This document shows, piece by piece, positions 6,575 to 15,537 of a stretch of 22,204 bases of DNA. The stretch lies in contig CAZQVW010000008.1 of NCBI GenBank assembly GCA_964596865.1, positions 1 to 22,204 on the forward strand. The letters run 5' to 3'. The notes beneath the pieces are model-generated. The model worked only from the letters and a program-made list of their open reading frames with translations, ran no database searches and was not told the DNA's origin. The position numbers and the translations under genes are program-made. Within the stretch, counting starts at the first letter, position 1, and every line of letters starts with the position of its first letter. This stretch comes from UBA6382 sp964596865 (GTDB lineage: Bacteria > Bacteroidota > Bacteroidia > Bacteroidales > Bacteroidaceae).

Positions 6575-7498
6575 ATGAGCAGTTTAAGCAAAAAGATATT
6601 ATCTTTCGTCATTGTGGCGATAATGCTTACAATGGGGGTGGGAAATACCTGCGCCCAGGAATTGAACGCCACGGTGGAGATAAACACCTCGCGCGTGGAC
6701 GGCACCAACAAAGCTGTCTTTGACGAACTTAAGCCTGCCATCATCAGTTTCCTGAACGAGCGCCACTGGACCAACATGCAATACCACCCCAACGAAAGAA
6801 TCAAGTGCGGGTTCACCATTATTGTAAACAAATATAACGATGATACGGGTCTGGCCTCGTGCGAGGCCTATATCAGTGCGCAGCGGCCTGTGTACGGCTC
6901 CACCTACAACACGGTTACTTTCAGCCGCAAGGACAAGAATTTTGATTTCAATTATCACCAGTTTGACCAGCTCAATTTCAGCGACGACAACATCGACAAT
7001 ACGCTCACGGCTCTGCTGGCGTATTACGCTTATCTGATAATAGGAATTGATATGGACACGATGGCCCCACTGGGCGGCACCGAGATTCTCAACAAGGCCA
7101 TGACGGTGGTGAATAATTCGCAGAGTCTGAATATCAAAGGCTGGAAGTCTTTTGACGACAATAGCAATCGTTTTGGTATCCTCAACGATTATTTGGAGGA
7201 GATGTTCCAACCTTTCCGACAGATGCAATACAAATACCACCGCGAGGGCCTGGATGTGATGACGGAGAACACCGACCGCGCCCGAAACGCCATCACCGAA
7301 TCGCTCAATCTGCTGAAGGAGGCGCGCGACAATAAGCCGCTCAGCACTTGGCCGCAGCTTTTCACCGAATATAAGCGCGACGAGCTGGTGGGCATCTATC
7401 ACGGCCAAAGCACCGAGAGCGTAAAACAACCCATCTACGACCTCTTGGTCAAACTCAATGCCGCGCAATCGGCCTATTGGAAAGAACTGTTGAAATAA
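6575..7498 (+). CDS. porD: DUF4835 family exported protein (PorD-type, type IX secretion associated)
   Basis: A 307-residue protein with a signal peptide (hydrophobic KILSFVIVAIMLTMGVGNTCA, cleavage likely near residue 28, before QELNATVEINTSRV). The body matches the DUF4835 pattern: QELNATVEIN near the start, an ERHW segment, FNYHQFDQLNFSDDNIDNTL and a LLAYYAYLIIGID helix. Members of this family have been named PorD and linked to type IX secretion in Porphyromonas, but the family also occurs where that system is not obvious. The molecular role is therefore uncertain. Placement between coaBC (15 bases away) and recN is a conserved Bacteroidota arrangement and strengthens the identification. 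Confidence 0.8.
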   Translation: MSSLSKKILSFVIVAIMLTMGVGNTCAQELNATVEINTSRVDGTNKAVFDELKPAIISFLNERHWTNMQYHPNERIKCGFTIIVNKYNDDTGLASCEAYISAQRPVYGSTYNTVTFSRKDKNFDFNYHQFDQLNFSDDNIDNTLTALLAYYAYLIIGIDMDTMAPLGGTEILNKAMTVVNNSQSLNIKGWKSFDDNSNRFGILNDYLEEMFQPFRQMQYKYHREGLDVMTENTDRARNAITESLNLLKEARDNKPLSTWPQLFTEYKRDELVGIYHGQSTESVKQPIYDLLVKLNAAQSAYWKELLK

Positions 7499-7570
7499 GA
7501 ACAAATCACCAACACTATTGCGCCCACATCTATCTCCACTCCTCACACACATACAATATATTAAAAGCCT

Positions 7571-9265
7571 ATGCTGAAAGACCTCCACATACGCCATTAT
7601 TCCTTGATTGAAAGCCTTGACGTAGAATTTCGTTCGGGCTTTTCTGTTATAACCGGCGAGACCGGCGCCGGCAAAAGTATTATGGTGGGCGCGCTGATGC
7701 TTTTACTGGGCGGGCGCGCTGACAGTGGTGTTGTCAGCGAAGGCGCCAAGAAGTGCACTGTGGAAGCTACCTTTGAGGTGGAGGGAAAAGATGTGGAGAC
7801 ATTCTTTTCCTATCACGATTTAGATTTCGATGACGGCCACATCCTTATCCGCCGCGAACTGACAGATGCCGGAAAAAGTCGCGCGTTTATAAACGACACA
7901 CCGGTGCCCCTCACAGTGGTAAAGTCGCTGAGCGACAAACTGATTGACATCCATTCGCAACACCAGAATCTCCTGCTAAACAACGCGGGATTCCAGATGG
8001 AGGTAATCGACTCCATTGCCCACGATGAGGCCCTGCTCGCAGATTATCGCTCGCGTTTTCAATCCTGGCGCAAAGCAGAACAGGATTTGGACGCCCTCCT
8101 AAAAGAAACGGAGAAGAACCGCGAGCGCGCCGACATTCTAAGGTTTCAATACGATGAAATCTCTGCCCTCAAACTGAAAGATGGCGAGCAGGAGGAATTG
8201 GAGGAAGAGCAACTAATGCTGGATAATGCGGAAAACATCAAGCAGGCCGTTTTTGAGGCCGATGGAGCATTAAACAGTGTTGGGAGCAAGATTAGCGAGG
8301 CCCGCCGCGCACTTTCCCATATTGGCGATGTGTTTCCCAAGGCCGCCGACCTCACCGACCGATTGGAGAGCTCCGGCATTGAGATAGACGATATTCAATC
8401 TGAATTGCAAGACTATCTTTCTGACATCCGCTTTGACAGCGACCGTTTAGAAGAAGTAAACAACCGCCTCAACGCTATCGACACACTGTTAAAGAAATAT
8501 CATAAGCAGGACGTGGGCGAGCTCATCGCGATGCAGGAACAGTTGGGACAAAGTCTGCGCAATGTGGATGATGCCGACGAATTGATAAAAGAAAAGCAAG
8601 CCGCTTGCCGCAAACTAAAGGCCGAAGTGAAAACTGTTGCCGACAAGCTCACCTCTGCCCGCAAAGCGGCTGCGCAAAAGGTGGAGAAAGAAATGGAAGA
8701 GCGCTTGCGCCCACTGGGCATGCCTAACATCCAATTCCGCGCATCCGTTTCGCCTGCGTCAGAACTCTCGCTCATGGGGCAAGACGAGGTGGTATTCCTT
8801 TTCTCGGCCAACAAGAATGCCCCTTTGCGCAGTTTGTCGAAGATAGCGTCGGGCGGCGAGATTGCCCGCGTGATGCTCTCGTTGAAAGCGATGCTGTCTA
8901 AACGGCTTCACCTCCCCACAATTGTGTTCGATGAGATTGATACCGGCGTGTCTGGCAAGATAGCCGATGAAATGGCCAATGTGATGGAAGAAATCAGCAG
9001 AGGCAGCCGCGCAGACAACGCCCATGAAAAAGACGAGGAGGAACGCGGCGAGCGCCAAGTAATCAGCATTACCCACTCGCCCCAGATTGCCGCACGCGGA
9101 CAGGAGCATTATCGCGTATATAAGCAGGACAGCGATTCCGGCACCCACACCTTTATAGAGCATCTCACACCCAGTCAGCGCGTGACGGAGGTGGCAAAGA
9201 TGCTTTCGGGCGCAGCTGTAACAGATGCGGCTCTGGCCAATGCCAAGACATTATTAGGATTATAA
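7571..9265 (+). CDS. recN: DNA repair protein RecN
   Basis: An SMC-like ATPase that acts early in double-strand-break repair. The N-terminal ATPase lobe has Walker A GETGAGKS (29-36). Charged, coil-forming sequence runs through the middle (about 150-380). The C-terminal lobe has the signature SGGE (427-430), Walker B VFDEIDTG (Asp454, Glu455) and His502 in ISITHSPQIAARG. The 564 residues are near the usual 550. Between the Walker B helix and the His switch is an inserted charged stretch at 476-495 (SRGSRADNAHEKDEEERGER) where relatives have only a few residues. A 72-base gap separates it from porD with no clear promoter, so it is probably in the same transcript. Confidence 0.95.
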   Translation: MLKDLHIRHYSLIESLDVEFRSGFSVITGETGAGKSIMVGALMLLLGGRADSGVVSEGAKKCTVEATFEVEGKDVETFFSYHDLDFDDGHILIRRELTDAGKSRAFINDTPVPLTVVKSLSDKLIDIHSQHQNLLLNNAGFQMEVIDSIAHDEALLADYRSRFQSWRKAEQDLDALLKETEKNRERADILRFQYDEISALKLKDGEQEELEEEQLMLDNAENIKQAVFEADGALNSVGSKISEARRALSHIGDVFPKAADLTDRLESSGIEIDDIQSELQDYLSDIRFDSDRLEEVNNRLNAIDTLLKKYHKQDVGELIAMQEQLGQSLRNVDDADELIKEKQAACRKLKAEVKTVADKLTSARKAAAQKVEKEMEERLRPLGMPNIQFRASVSPASELSLMGQDEVVFLFSANKNAPLRSLSKIASGGEIARVMLSLKAMLSKRLHLPTIVFDEIDTGVSGKIADEMANVMEEISRGSRADNAHEKDEEERGERQVISITHSPQIAARGQEHYRVYKQDSDSGTHTFIEHLTPSQRVTEVAKMLSGAAVTDAALANAKTLLGL

Positions 9266-9286
9266 GACACAAACAAGATTAAATCT

Positions 9287-10996
9287 ATGAGACAATTATT
9301 TATATATACTCTTATCACGGCGGCTATGATGGCGGCAAGCCTTTTGCCCGCAGTATCCGATGCCGCCATCAACAAGAATGCTGTCGATGCGCTGGTGAAA
9401 GTGGCAACATCTGCGCAAGGCAAACCTATTGGCACTGCCAACGGTTTTGCCATCAATATGCGCGACTCTGCCGGCAATAACATGGTGGAAATCCTATCAA
9501 TCTATTCTGTTTTTAAGGGCGCCGACCACGCCGATGTTATTGCCCGAGGCGGAAAGAAAGGCGAGGCCCATCGTATCACCGGCGGCAACGACCTTTATGA
9601 TGTGGTGCGCTTCACGGCAGAGGGCGTCTCTCCAGCTTCTTTAGACATTTCTTCGATTCCGCTCCGCATAGGCGATGCCGCCTACATCCTCTTGCCAAAC
9701 GGCAAGGGAAAGGCATTCACCAAGTCGCTCACTATTGCCGAGACCTCCATTTATAGCGGATTACACTATTACACAGCCAATTCCCCCAGCGACAGCACTC
9801 TCATCGGGTGTCCCGTACTGAATGCGGAGGGACAGGTTGTGGGCGTGGTGCAAGGGAGCGCTACTAAGGAAAAGGATAAGACGTTTATTATCGGAATAGA
9901 GTTTAACGAAGCCCTTCAGATTAACACAATGTCGGCAGCCGACCCCTCGCTAAAGGCAATCTTCATTCCCAAGCAACTGCCTGCGGACAAAGCAATGGCC
10001 GCCAGCTATCTCTACCTGCTCACAAAGAATAGTGAAGACACCCTTTCCTATCTTGCCAATCTGGATGATTTTATCCGGAAATACCCCGACAGTTATATTG
10101 GTTATACCGAGAGAGCCACTTATTATTGCGTCACTGGCAGATATGCCATGGCAGAAGCGGATTATAACACTGCGTTGGAGAAAAGCTCCGAACAGGCCGA
10201 CATCCATTACGCCATGAGCAAAACCATCTATCAAATCAACCGCTTGCGCTCCTATCAGGTGTATAAGGATTGGGATTTGAACAAGGCTCTCCTTGAGGCA
10301 CAGCAGGCATACTCCCTCCAGCCCACGCCCATTTTCCTTATTCAGGAGGGCAAATGCCTCTATGCTATGAAAAAGTATATGGAGGCTTACAACACCTATG
10401 CTAAAGTAAACGCCACAAAGTTTCAATCGTCTGAAAATCTCTATTATCAGGCGCGCTCCTTACAGATGGCCAACGGCGATTCCACAATTGTGATGGCTTT
10501 ATTGGACAGTGCCGTCAATCGTTTCCGCCGTCCTTTTCGCCAAGATGCGGCTCCCTACCTCTATTATCGCGCCCAGCAATACGACCGCTACGGCTATTAC
10601 CGCGAGGCTGCGGTGGGGTATAAGGATTATGAGGATTTGGTGGGAGACGCCTCGCTCAACGACCTCTTTTATTACAACAAGGAGCAGGCCGAATTGAAAG
10701 CCAAACTTTATCCTCAAGCCTTATCAGATATAGAGAAAGCCATCGCTTTGAAACCGCAGGAATATGTCTATCATGTGGAGAAAGCCCTTATAGAAACGCG
10801 CGCCGGGCAATACGAAGAAGCCGTATTGAGCGCGCGCAAGGCCATGCAACTGGAACCTAACGACCCAGACGCCTACAAATTGCTCGGCATTGCCCTCGCA
10901 GAATTGGGGCATAAAAAAGAGGCGCAGGAAAATTTAAGGAAAGCCCTGCAATTGGGCGATAAGGAGGCGCAGGATTGGCTGGATAATATGAAGTAA
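9287..10996 (+). CDS. Exported protein: inactive trypsin-like domain followed by TPR repeats
   Basis: A signal peptide (about 1-26, ending SDAA) leads into a degenerate trypsin-fold domain to about residue 215 and then tetratricopeptide repeats to the end (about 240-569; the last are clearest, e.g. KLYPQALSDIEKAIALKPQE and QYEEAVLSARKAMQLEPNDP). The protease motifs align but the catalytic residues are mostly gone. ILSIYSVFKGA replaces the 'TNYHVF' His motif (Ser74 for His), and IGCPVLNAEGQVVGVV replaces 'GSPV/GNSGGP' (Cys175 for Ser). An Asp (105 in DLYDVVRF) is kept. I infer a non-catalytic binding module plus a protein-interaction scaffold in the periplasm. It starts 21 bases after recN. 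Partner and function are unknown. Confidence 0.75.
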   Translation: MRQLFIYTLITAAMMAASLLPAVSDAAINKNAVDALVKVATSAQGKPIGTANGFAINMRDSAGNNMVEILSIYSVFKGADHADVIARGGKKGEAHRITGGNDLYDVVRFTAEGVSPASLDISSIPLRIGDAAYILLPNGKGKAFTKSLTIAETSIYSGLHYYTANSPSDSTLIGCPVLNAEGQVVGVVQGSATKEKDKTFIIGIEFNEALQINTMSAADPSLKAIFIPKQLPADKAMAASYLYLLTKNSEDTLSYLANLDDFIRKYPDSYIGYTERATYYCVTGRYAMAEADYNTALEKSSEQADIHYAMSKTIYQINRLRSYQVYKDWDLNKALLEAQQAYSLQPTPIFLIQEGKCLYAMKKYMEAYNTYAKVNATKFQSSENLYYQARSLQMANGDSTIVMALLDSAVNRFRRPFRQDAAPYLYYRAQQYDRYGYYREAAVGYKDYEDLVGDASLNDLFYYNKEQAELKAKLYPQALSDIEKAIALKPQEYVYHVEKALIETRAGQYEEAVLSARKAMQLEPNDPDAYKLLGIALAELGHKKEAQENLRKALQLGDKEAQDWLDNMK

Positions 10997-11123
10997 CAAG
11001 GATTTATCTTGCTTCGGCGGGATTTTTACGTACCCCGCAACCTGTTTCGCAAGTGTATGATTCCTTTTGCAAAAAGAGTATGCCCCGCCCCAAGCGCGTG
11101 CTTATTCTTATTGAGAGTGTATA
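10997..11123. other. Gap between the TPR-protein gene and dus
   Basis: GCGGG and CCCGC can pair around an AT-rich loop (near 11018-11039), without a T-tract. No TAnnTTTG promoter element was found on the plus strand, so the promoter of the downstream dus-permease pair is not located. Confidence 0.35.
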
Positions 11124-12299
11124 ATGAAAATCGGCAACATTGACCTTGGAGAAAAACCGGTATTGCTCGCTCCTATGGAGGACGTGAGCGATATTGGCTT
11201 TCGTTTGTTATGCAGAGGAATGGGCGCGGCTATGGTCTATTCCGAATTTGTCAGTAGCGATGCCCTCACGCGTCAGATAGCACGCACGATAGAGAAGCTC
11301 ACCATCAGTGAGGACGAGCGCCCTGTGGCCATACAAATTTATGGCAAGTATCCCGAGGCGATGGCCGAGGCTGCGCGCATAGTGGAAGCGACATCCCACC
11401 CCGACATATTGGATTTGAATTTCGGCTGCCCTGTGAAGCGGGTGGCAGGTAAGGGAGCGGGAGCTGGACTGCTGCAGAATATCCCGCTCATGCTGGAAAT
11501 TACGCGGGCGGTGGTGGATGCCGTGAGCATTCCTGTAACGGCCAAGACCCGCCTTGGCTGGGATCAGAATCATATTATCATTGAGGATTTGGCCGAACGC
11601 CTGCAGGACGTGGGCATTCAGGCCCTCACGGTGCATGGTCGCACACGGTCGCAGATGTACACCGGTCAAGCCGACTGGCGGCCCATTGCAGCATTGAAAA
11701 ACAATCCGCGTCTACACATTCCAATCATTGGCAATGGCGATATTGACAGTGCGGAGAAAACCATCAACGCTTTCAACACCTACGGCGTAGACGCAGTGAT
11801 GGTAGGCAGGGCTTCGTTTGGGCGTCCGTGGGTTTTCAAGGAGATACACGACGCACTCCACCCCGATGCTCCTGCCCTTGTGGGCGGCGAGCGCGCATGC
11901 GGCTCTGTAAAGGATGATAAAGGCGAAGATATTGGTGGGCATGGCAACGCCAATCCGCGTATAAACCACCCCTTTGTCATTCATAGCGAATATCCGCCCA
12001 TGTCGGCGGATTGGAAGTTGGATGTGCTCAAGGCGCAAGCCCTGCAATCGGTGGAAAGGCTTGACGAGAGGCGCGGCATTCTCCATTTCCGCCGCCATAT
12101 TGCAGCCACGCCCCTGTTTAAGGGCATTCCCAATTTCCGCGACCACCGTATTGCCATGCTCCGCGCAGATAATATCGACCTTCTTTTTGCCCTAATGGAG
12201 CAGACGCGCCCCTTGTTGCGCGAGAAAGAAGAACGGTTGAAAAACGGCGGTTTCATCGGGGATAACGGCCAAGTGATGCCGCCGCATAAGTTCGAATAA
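11124..12299 (+). CDS. dusB: tRNA-dihydrouridine synthase (DusB-like)
   Basis: An FMN- and NADPH-dependent enzyme that reduces uridines in tRNA D-loop positions. The TIM-barrel start LLAPMEDVSDIGFR binds FMN. Catalytic Cys102 is in LNFGCPVKRVAGKGAGAGLL. LTVHGRTRSQMYTG and IPIIGNGDI complete the family pattern, and the C-terminal helical domain is present (RRHIAATPLFKGIPNFRDHR). At 391 residues it is about 50 longer than typical. The excess is an insertion at about 251-297 (rich in G, D, K and N) at the junction of barrel and helical domain. ATG 11124 is the natural start. The permease gene follows after 9 bases. Subfamily assignment to DusB is less sure than the family. Confidence 0.92.
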   Translation: MKIGNIDLGEKPVLLAPMEDVSDIGFRLLCRGMGAAMVYSEFVSSDALTRQIARTIEKLTISEDERPVAIQIYGKYPEAMAEAARIVEATSHPDILDLNFGCPVKRVAGKGAGAGLLQNIPLMLEITRAVVDAVSIPVTAKTRLGWDQNHIIIEDLAERLQDVGIQALTVHGRTRSQMYTGQADWRPIAALKNNPRLHIPIIGNGDIDSAEKTINAFNTYGVDAVMVGRASFGRPWVFKEIHDALHPDAPALVGGERACGSVKDDKGEDIGGHGNANPRINHPFVIHSEYPPMSADWKLDVLKAQALQSVERLDERRGILHFRRHIAATPLFKGIPNFRDHRIAMLRADNIDLLFALMEQTRPLLREKEERLKNGGFIGDNGQVMPPHKFE

Positions 12300-12308
12300 T
12301 TTCTATCT

Positions 12309-14009
12309 ATGTCAATCTTTATAAAGAAGCCCATAGCTTTGTTGCAGGACGAGGCCGCGCAAAGCGGAAAGGGCACACTCAAACGGGTGTTGGGCCCAGT
12401 CAGTTTGATTGCCATTGGCATCGGCACAATTGTGGGAGCCGGCCTGTTTTCCATTACAGGATTGGTAGCGGCCAACAATGCCGGTCCGGCTATCATGTTG
12501 TCGTTTGTTATCGCGTCGGTTTGCTGTTGTTTCGCCGGATTGTGCTACGCAGAGTTTGCCTCGATGATACCTATTGCCGGTTCTGCCTACACTTATTCTT
12601 ACGCCACTATGGGAGAACTCATGGCTTGGATTATAGGGTGGGATTTGGTATTGGAATATTCTGTGGCGGCCACCACGGTGAGCGTGTCGTGGAGCCGCTA
12701 TCTCACAATCTTTCTCCGCGATGTGGGGATAGACCTCTCTCCCGCGCTCACGGCCTGCCCGTGGGAGGGCGGCATCATCAATTTGCCCGCACTATTGATT
12801 GTGGTATTCCTCTCGCTGTTGCTCATTCGCGGCACAAAGGAGAGCGCCGCTTTCAATATGATAATAGTACTATTGAAAGTGGGCGTGATTATCACGTTTG
12901 TGGTGTTGGGCTGGCGCTATATTAACGCAGAAAATTATTCGCCCTTCATTCCAGAAAACACGGGCAAGATGGGCGAATTTGGCATCAGCGGAGTATTGCG
13001 CGGAGCGGGCATAGTATTCTTCGCCTACCTGGGCTTTGACGTGGTCAGCACCACCGCGCAGGAGACCAAGAACCCGCGGCGCAATATGCCTATCGGAATA
13101 TTGGGCTCATTGGTGGTAGTATTAATTTTATACTTGCTGTTTGCCCACGTGATGACGGGTGTGGCCAATTATAAGATGTTTAGCGGTCAGGAGGGCATCG
13201 CGCCCGTGGCGGTGGCCATCTCCCAAATGGGAACGGCAGACGCCAACGGCGTAATTCATCCCGCCTACCCGTGGCTTAACAAGGCAATACTTCTCGCCAT
13301 ACTGGTGGGCTATTGCTCCGTTATCATGGGCACACTGATGGCCCAGAGCCGTATTTTCCTTTCCATGAGCCACGACGGGATGTTGCCCAAATTCTTCTCA
13401 AAGATTCACCCGAGGTTTCGCACACCGGCCCACAACAGTGCAGTATTGATGGTGTGCGTGGGATTGTTGGCCGCTTTTGTGCCCGCAGGGGTGGCGGGCG
13501 AGATGGTGAGCATAGGCACACTGTTTGCGTTTATCCTTGTGTGTGCAGGAGTGATGGTGATGCGCCGTACAATGCCCGAGAAGGAGCGCGCTTTCCGCGT
13601 TCCACTGGTACCGCTTATCCCCATGCTGGGCATATTGAGCTGTTTGATAGTGGCGTTCTCCCTGCCCGCAGACACATGGATTCGCCTTGTGGTATGGATG
13701 CTTATCGGTTTTGACATCTACTACCACTACGGTTACCGCCGTTCCCGCCTTGAGCCCACTCTTCTCTCGCCGAAAGACGCCAATGCCCCCGAGCAATCCA
13801 ATCATGCCCACAATGACAATCGCGCGGGCATTCGCACATTATATATATTAGGCGTGATTGTGAGTGTAGCCTGCTTCTTCACCGGGTTATGGCATCAGGC
13901 TTCTGCGGGCTGGGAAAGCAGTAAGGTTCTTCTCATTGTGGCCTTCCTGTTTGGCGCTTTCCACCTTATTTATTATGGCCTTAAGTTAGTGAAGGATATG
14001 CGGCGATAG
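12309..14009 (+). CDS. APC-superfamily amino acid permease (cationic amino acid transporter-like)
   Basis: An inner-membrane transporter with at least 12 predicted hydrophobic helices, plus extra C-terminal ones after a hydrophilic segment near 480-510. The first helix carries the APC substrate/ion motif GIGTIVGAGLFSITG (about 37-51). The block AGLCYAEFASMIPIAGSAYTY and the segment GFDVVSTTAQETKNPRRNMP are typical of the YfnA/CAT branch, which carries basic or neutral amino acids. Substrate cannot be read from sequence. 566 residues is long for a bacterial member and fits the 14-helix CAT type. It follows dus after 9 bases and converges with murF, with 33 bases between the stop codons and no clear terminator. 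Confidence 0.9.
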   Translation: MSIFIKKPIALLQDEAAQSGKGTLKRVLGPVSLIAIGIGTIVGAGLFSITGLVAANNAGPAIMLSFVIASVCCCFAGLCYAEFASMIPIAGSAYTYSYATMGELMAWIIGWDLVLEYSVAATTVSVSWSRYLTIFLRDVGIDLSPALTACPWEGGIINLPALLIVVFLSLLLIRGTKESAAFNMIIVLLKVGVIITFVVLGWRYINAENYSPFIPENTGKMGEFGISGVLRGAGIVFFAYLGFDVVSTTAQETKNPRRNMPIGILGSLVVVLILYLLFAHVMTGVANYKMFSGQEGIAPVAVAISQMGTADANGVIHPAYPWLNKAILLAILVGYCSVIMGTLMAQSRIFLSMSHDGMLPKFFSKIHPRFRTPAHNSAVLMVCVGLLAAFVPAGVAGEMVSIGTLFAFILVCAGVMVMRRTMPEKERAFRVPLVPLIPMLGILSCLIVAFSLPADTWIRLVVWMLIGFDIYYHYGYRRSRLEPTLLSPKDANAPEQSNHAHNDNRAGIRTLYILGVIVSVACFFTGLWHQASAGWESSKVLLIVAFLFGAFHLIYYGLKLVKDMRR

Positions 14010-14042
14010 GCTGAAGTAGCCAGCAACTATCTTGATTTCGGA

Positions 14043-15407
14043 TTACAACAGCGAGGGGAGCTCGTAGAGATGAGTGGAGTTACTGCCCTTAATGAGGATA
14101 AGGCGGTTTTTGATAGGAGCATCCTTCAAGCGAGCTTTCACTTCCTCCACATTAGCGAAAGTGGGGTAAGAAGGATTAAGCGCAGCGAAGTTAGGACCGA
14201 CAAGCCATACATTATTAAATCCTAAAGACCGGAGTTTATTAAGGATATGGCGATGCTCATGCTCACTGATAGCGCCGAGCTCTTTCATATCCCCAAGGAT
14301 AAGCATTTTCTCCATGCCAGTGGGCGGCGTCATCAGAGCGAAATTATCGAGGGCGGCGCTCATACTGGAGGGGTTGGCGTTGTAGGCGTCCACCACCAAT
14401 TGATTGGAAGCCGTGAGCAGGAGTTCAGAGCGATTATTGGTAGGAGAATAGTCCTCCAAAGCGCGGCAAATGTCGCCAGTCTCCACACCAAACCATAGGC
14501 CTACGCAGGCTGCGGCGAGGCAGTTGGTGAGATTATACGCACCCACAAGGCGCGTCTGCACCTCATTCCAAGGCGCGTCAGCAAGTTGCTTATCGCCTTG
14601 CCTCCAGCGTAAACGAAGATAGGGAGAGCAATCCACCAGTTCGCCTTCCACGAAATAGCTGTGGCCGGGCTCACCATAAGTAACAGTCTGCAGATTATGA
14701 GCAATCCTAACAAGGTGAGGATTATCCGCATTAAGGAAAATGCGTCCATCCTCGCGGTGGCGCAGATAATCATAGAGTTCGCCCTTGGTTTTCACCACGC
14801 CCTCAAACGAGCCGAAGCCCTCAATATGCGCCACGCCCACATTAGTGATAAGACCGAAAGAAGGGTCCACGATATTGGCCAGCGTTTGGATTTCGCCGGG
14901 GTGGTTGGCGCCGGTTTCTATGACGGCAATATCGTGACTATCATTGAGGCGTAATAAGGTCTTGGGCACACCGATATGATTATTGAAATTGCCCTGTGTG
15001 AACAGGACATTATAGCGGCGCGAGAGGACGGCAGAGACGAGCTCCTTCGTGGTGGTTTTGCCGTTGGTGCCGGTGATTTGGAGCACAGGGATATTAAACT
15101 GCCCGCGATGATGGTGGGCCAAATGCTGGAGGGCAGAGAGAGCATCGGGCACAAGGACATAGCGGGCATCGCCCTCGGGGACAAACTCCACCTCGTCCAC
15201 CACGGCGCAACTACAGCCCTGCTCCAAAGCCTTGGCAGCGTATTTATTGCCATCAAACTTATCGCCCTTGAGAGCGAAGAACATAGCGCCCGGCGGGCAA
15301 TCACGACTATCGGTGGTTACCACGGGGTGGCGGAGGAAAATTTCATATAAACGCTCTATATAAGGAAGAGCCTCGGGCGAATTATCGCGACTATTATCTT
15401 TAACCAT
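14043..15407 (-). CDS. murF: UDP-N-acetylmuramoyl-tripeptide-D-alanyl-D-alanine ligase
   Basis: MurF adds D-Ala-D-Ala to the UDP-MurNAc-tripeptide, the last cytoplasmic ATP-dependent step in making the peptidoglycan monomer. The N-terminal domain has TTDSRDCPPGAMFFALKG. The central domain has the P-loop TGTNGKTT (112-119), the VIETGANHPGEI block and the GVAHIEGFGS loop. The C-terminal domain has NNRSELL and VVDAYNANPSSM. 454 residues is normal. The first 15 or so residues (MVKDNSRDNSPEALP) extend slightly beyond relatives I recall, but no better start exists. It has its own promoter and stands away from other mur genes, as is common in Bacteroidales for murF. Confidence 0.95.
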   Translation of the reverse strand: MVKDNSRDNSPEALPYIERLYEIFLRHPVVTTDSRDCPPGAMFFALKGDKFDGNKYAAKALEQGCSCAVVDEVEFVPEGDARYVLVPDALSALQHLAHHHRGQFNIPVLQITGTNGKTTTKELVSAVLSRRYNVLFTQGNFNNHIGVPKTLLRLNDSHDIAVIETGANHPGEIQTLANIVDPSFGLITNVGVAHIEGFGSFEGVVKTKGELYDYLRHREDGRIFLNADNPHLVRIAHNLQTVTYGEPGHSYFVEGELVDCSPYLRLRWRQGDKQLADAPWNEVQTRLVGAYNLTNCLAAACVGLWFGVETGDICRALEDYSPTNNRSELLLTASNQLVVDAYNANPSSMSAALDNFALMTPPTGMEKMLILGDMKELGAISEHEHRHILNKLRSLGFNNVWLVGPNFAALNPSYPTFANVEEVKARLKDAPIKNRLILIKGSNSTHLYELPSLL

Positions 15408-15432
15408 AAAAAGGGAAGTGATTAATCAGTTG

Positions 15433-15463
15433 CAAAATTACACAAAATCGACGAGTAGTCAAC
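15433..15463 (-). promoter_or_regulatory. murF promoter (complete Bacteroidota-type)
   Basis: On the minus strand TTG (15462-15460) and TAATTTTG (15440-15433) are 19 bases apart, matching TTG-N19-TAnnTTTG. Transcription would start near 15426, leaving a leader of about 20 bases. The -33 side abuts the T-tract of the terminator for the upstream dockerin gene. Confidence 0.8.
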
Positions 15464-15501
15464 AAAAAATCCCCGCAAGCATTAATTGCCTGCGGGGATT
15501 T
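15464..15501 (-). terminator. Intrinsic terminator of the dockerin-protein gene
   Basis: On the minus strand AAATCCCCGCA (15501-15491) pairs with TGCGGGGATTT (15477-15467), with an inner GC extension, and the stem runs into six T (15469-15464). It is a strong rho-independent terminator 36 bases after the stop. It touches the murF promoter, so the two genes are insulated with almost no spare sequence. Confidence 0.9.
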
Positions 15502-15537
15502 AATTATTTATAGTGAATTAGATCACACGGGGGAATT

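Noticed and set aside
6599..7597. 332-codon minus-strand frame opposite the DUF4835/PorD gene
   Set aside because: The plus strand encodes a recognised family with a signal peptide in a conserved gene order; the antisense product matches nothing.
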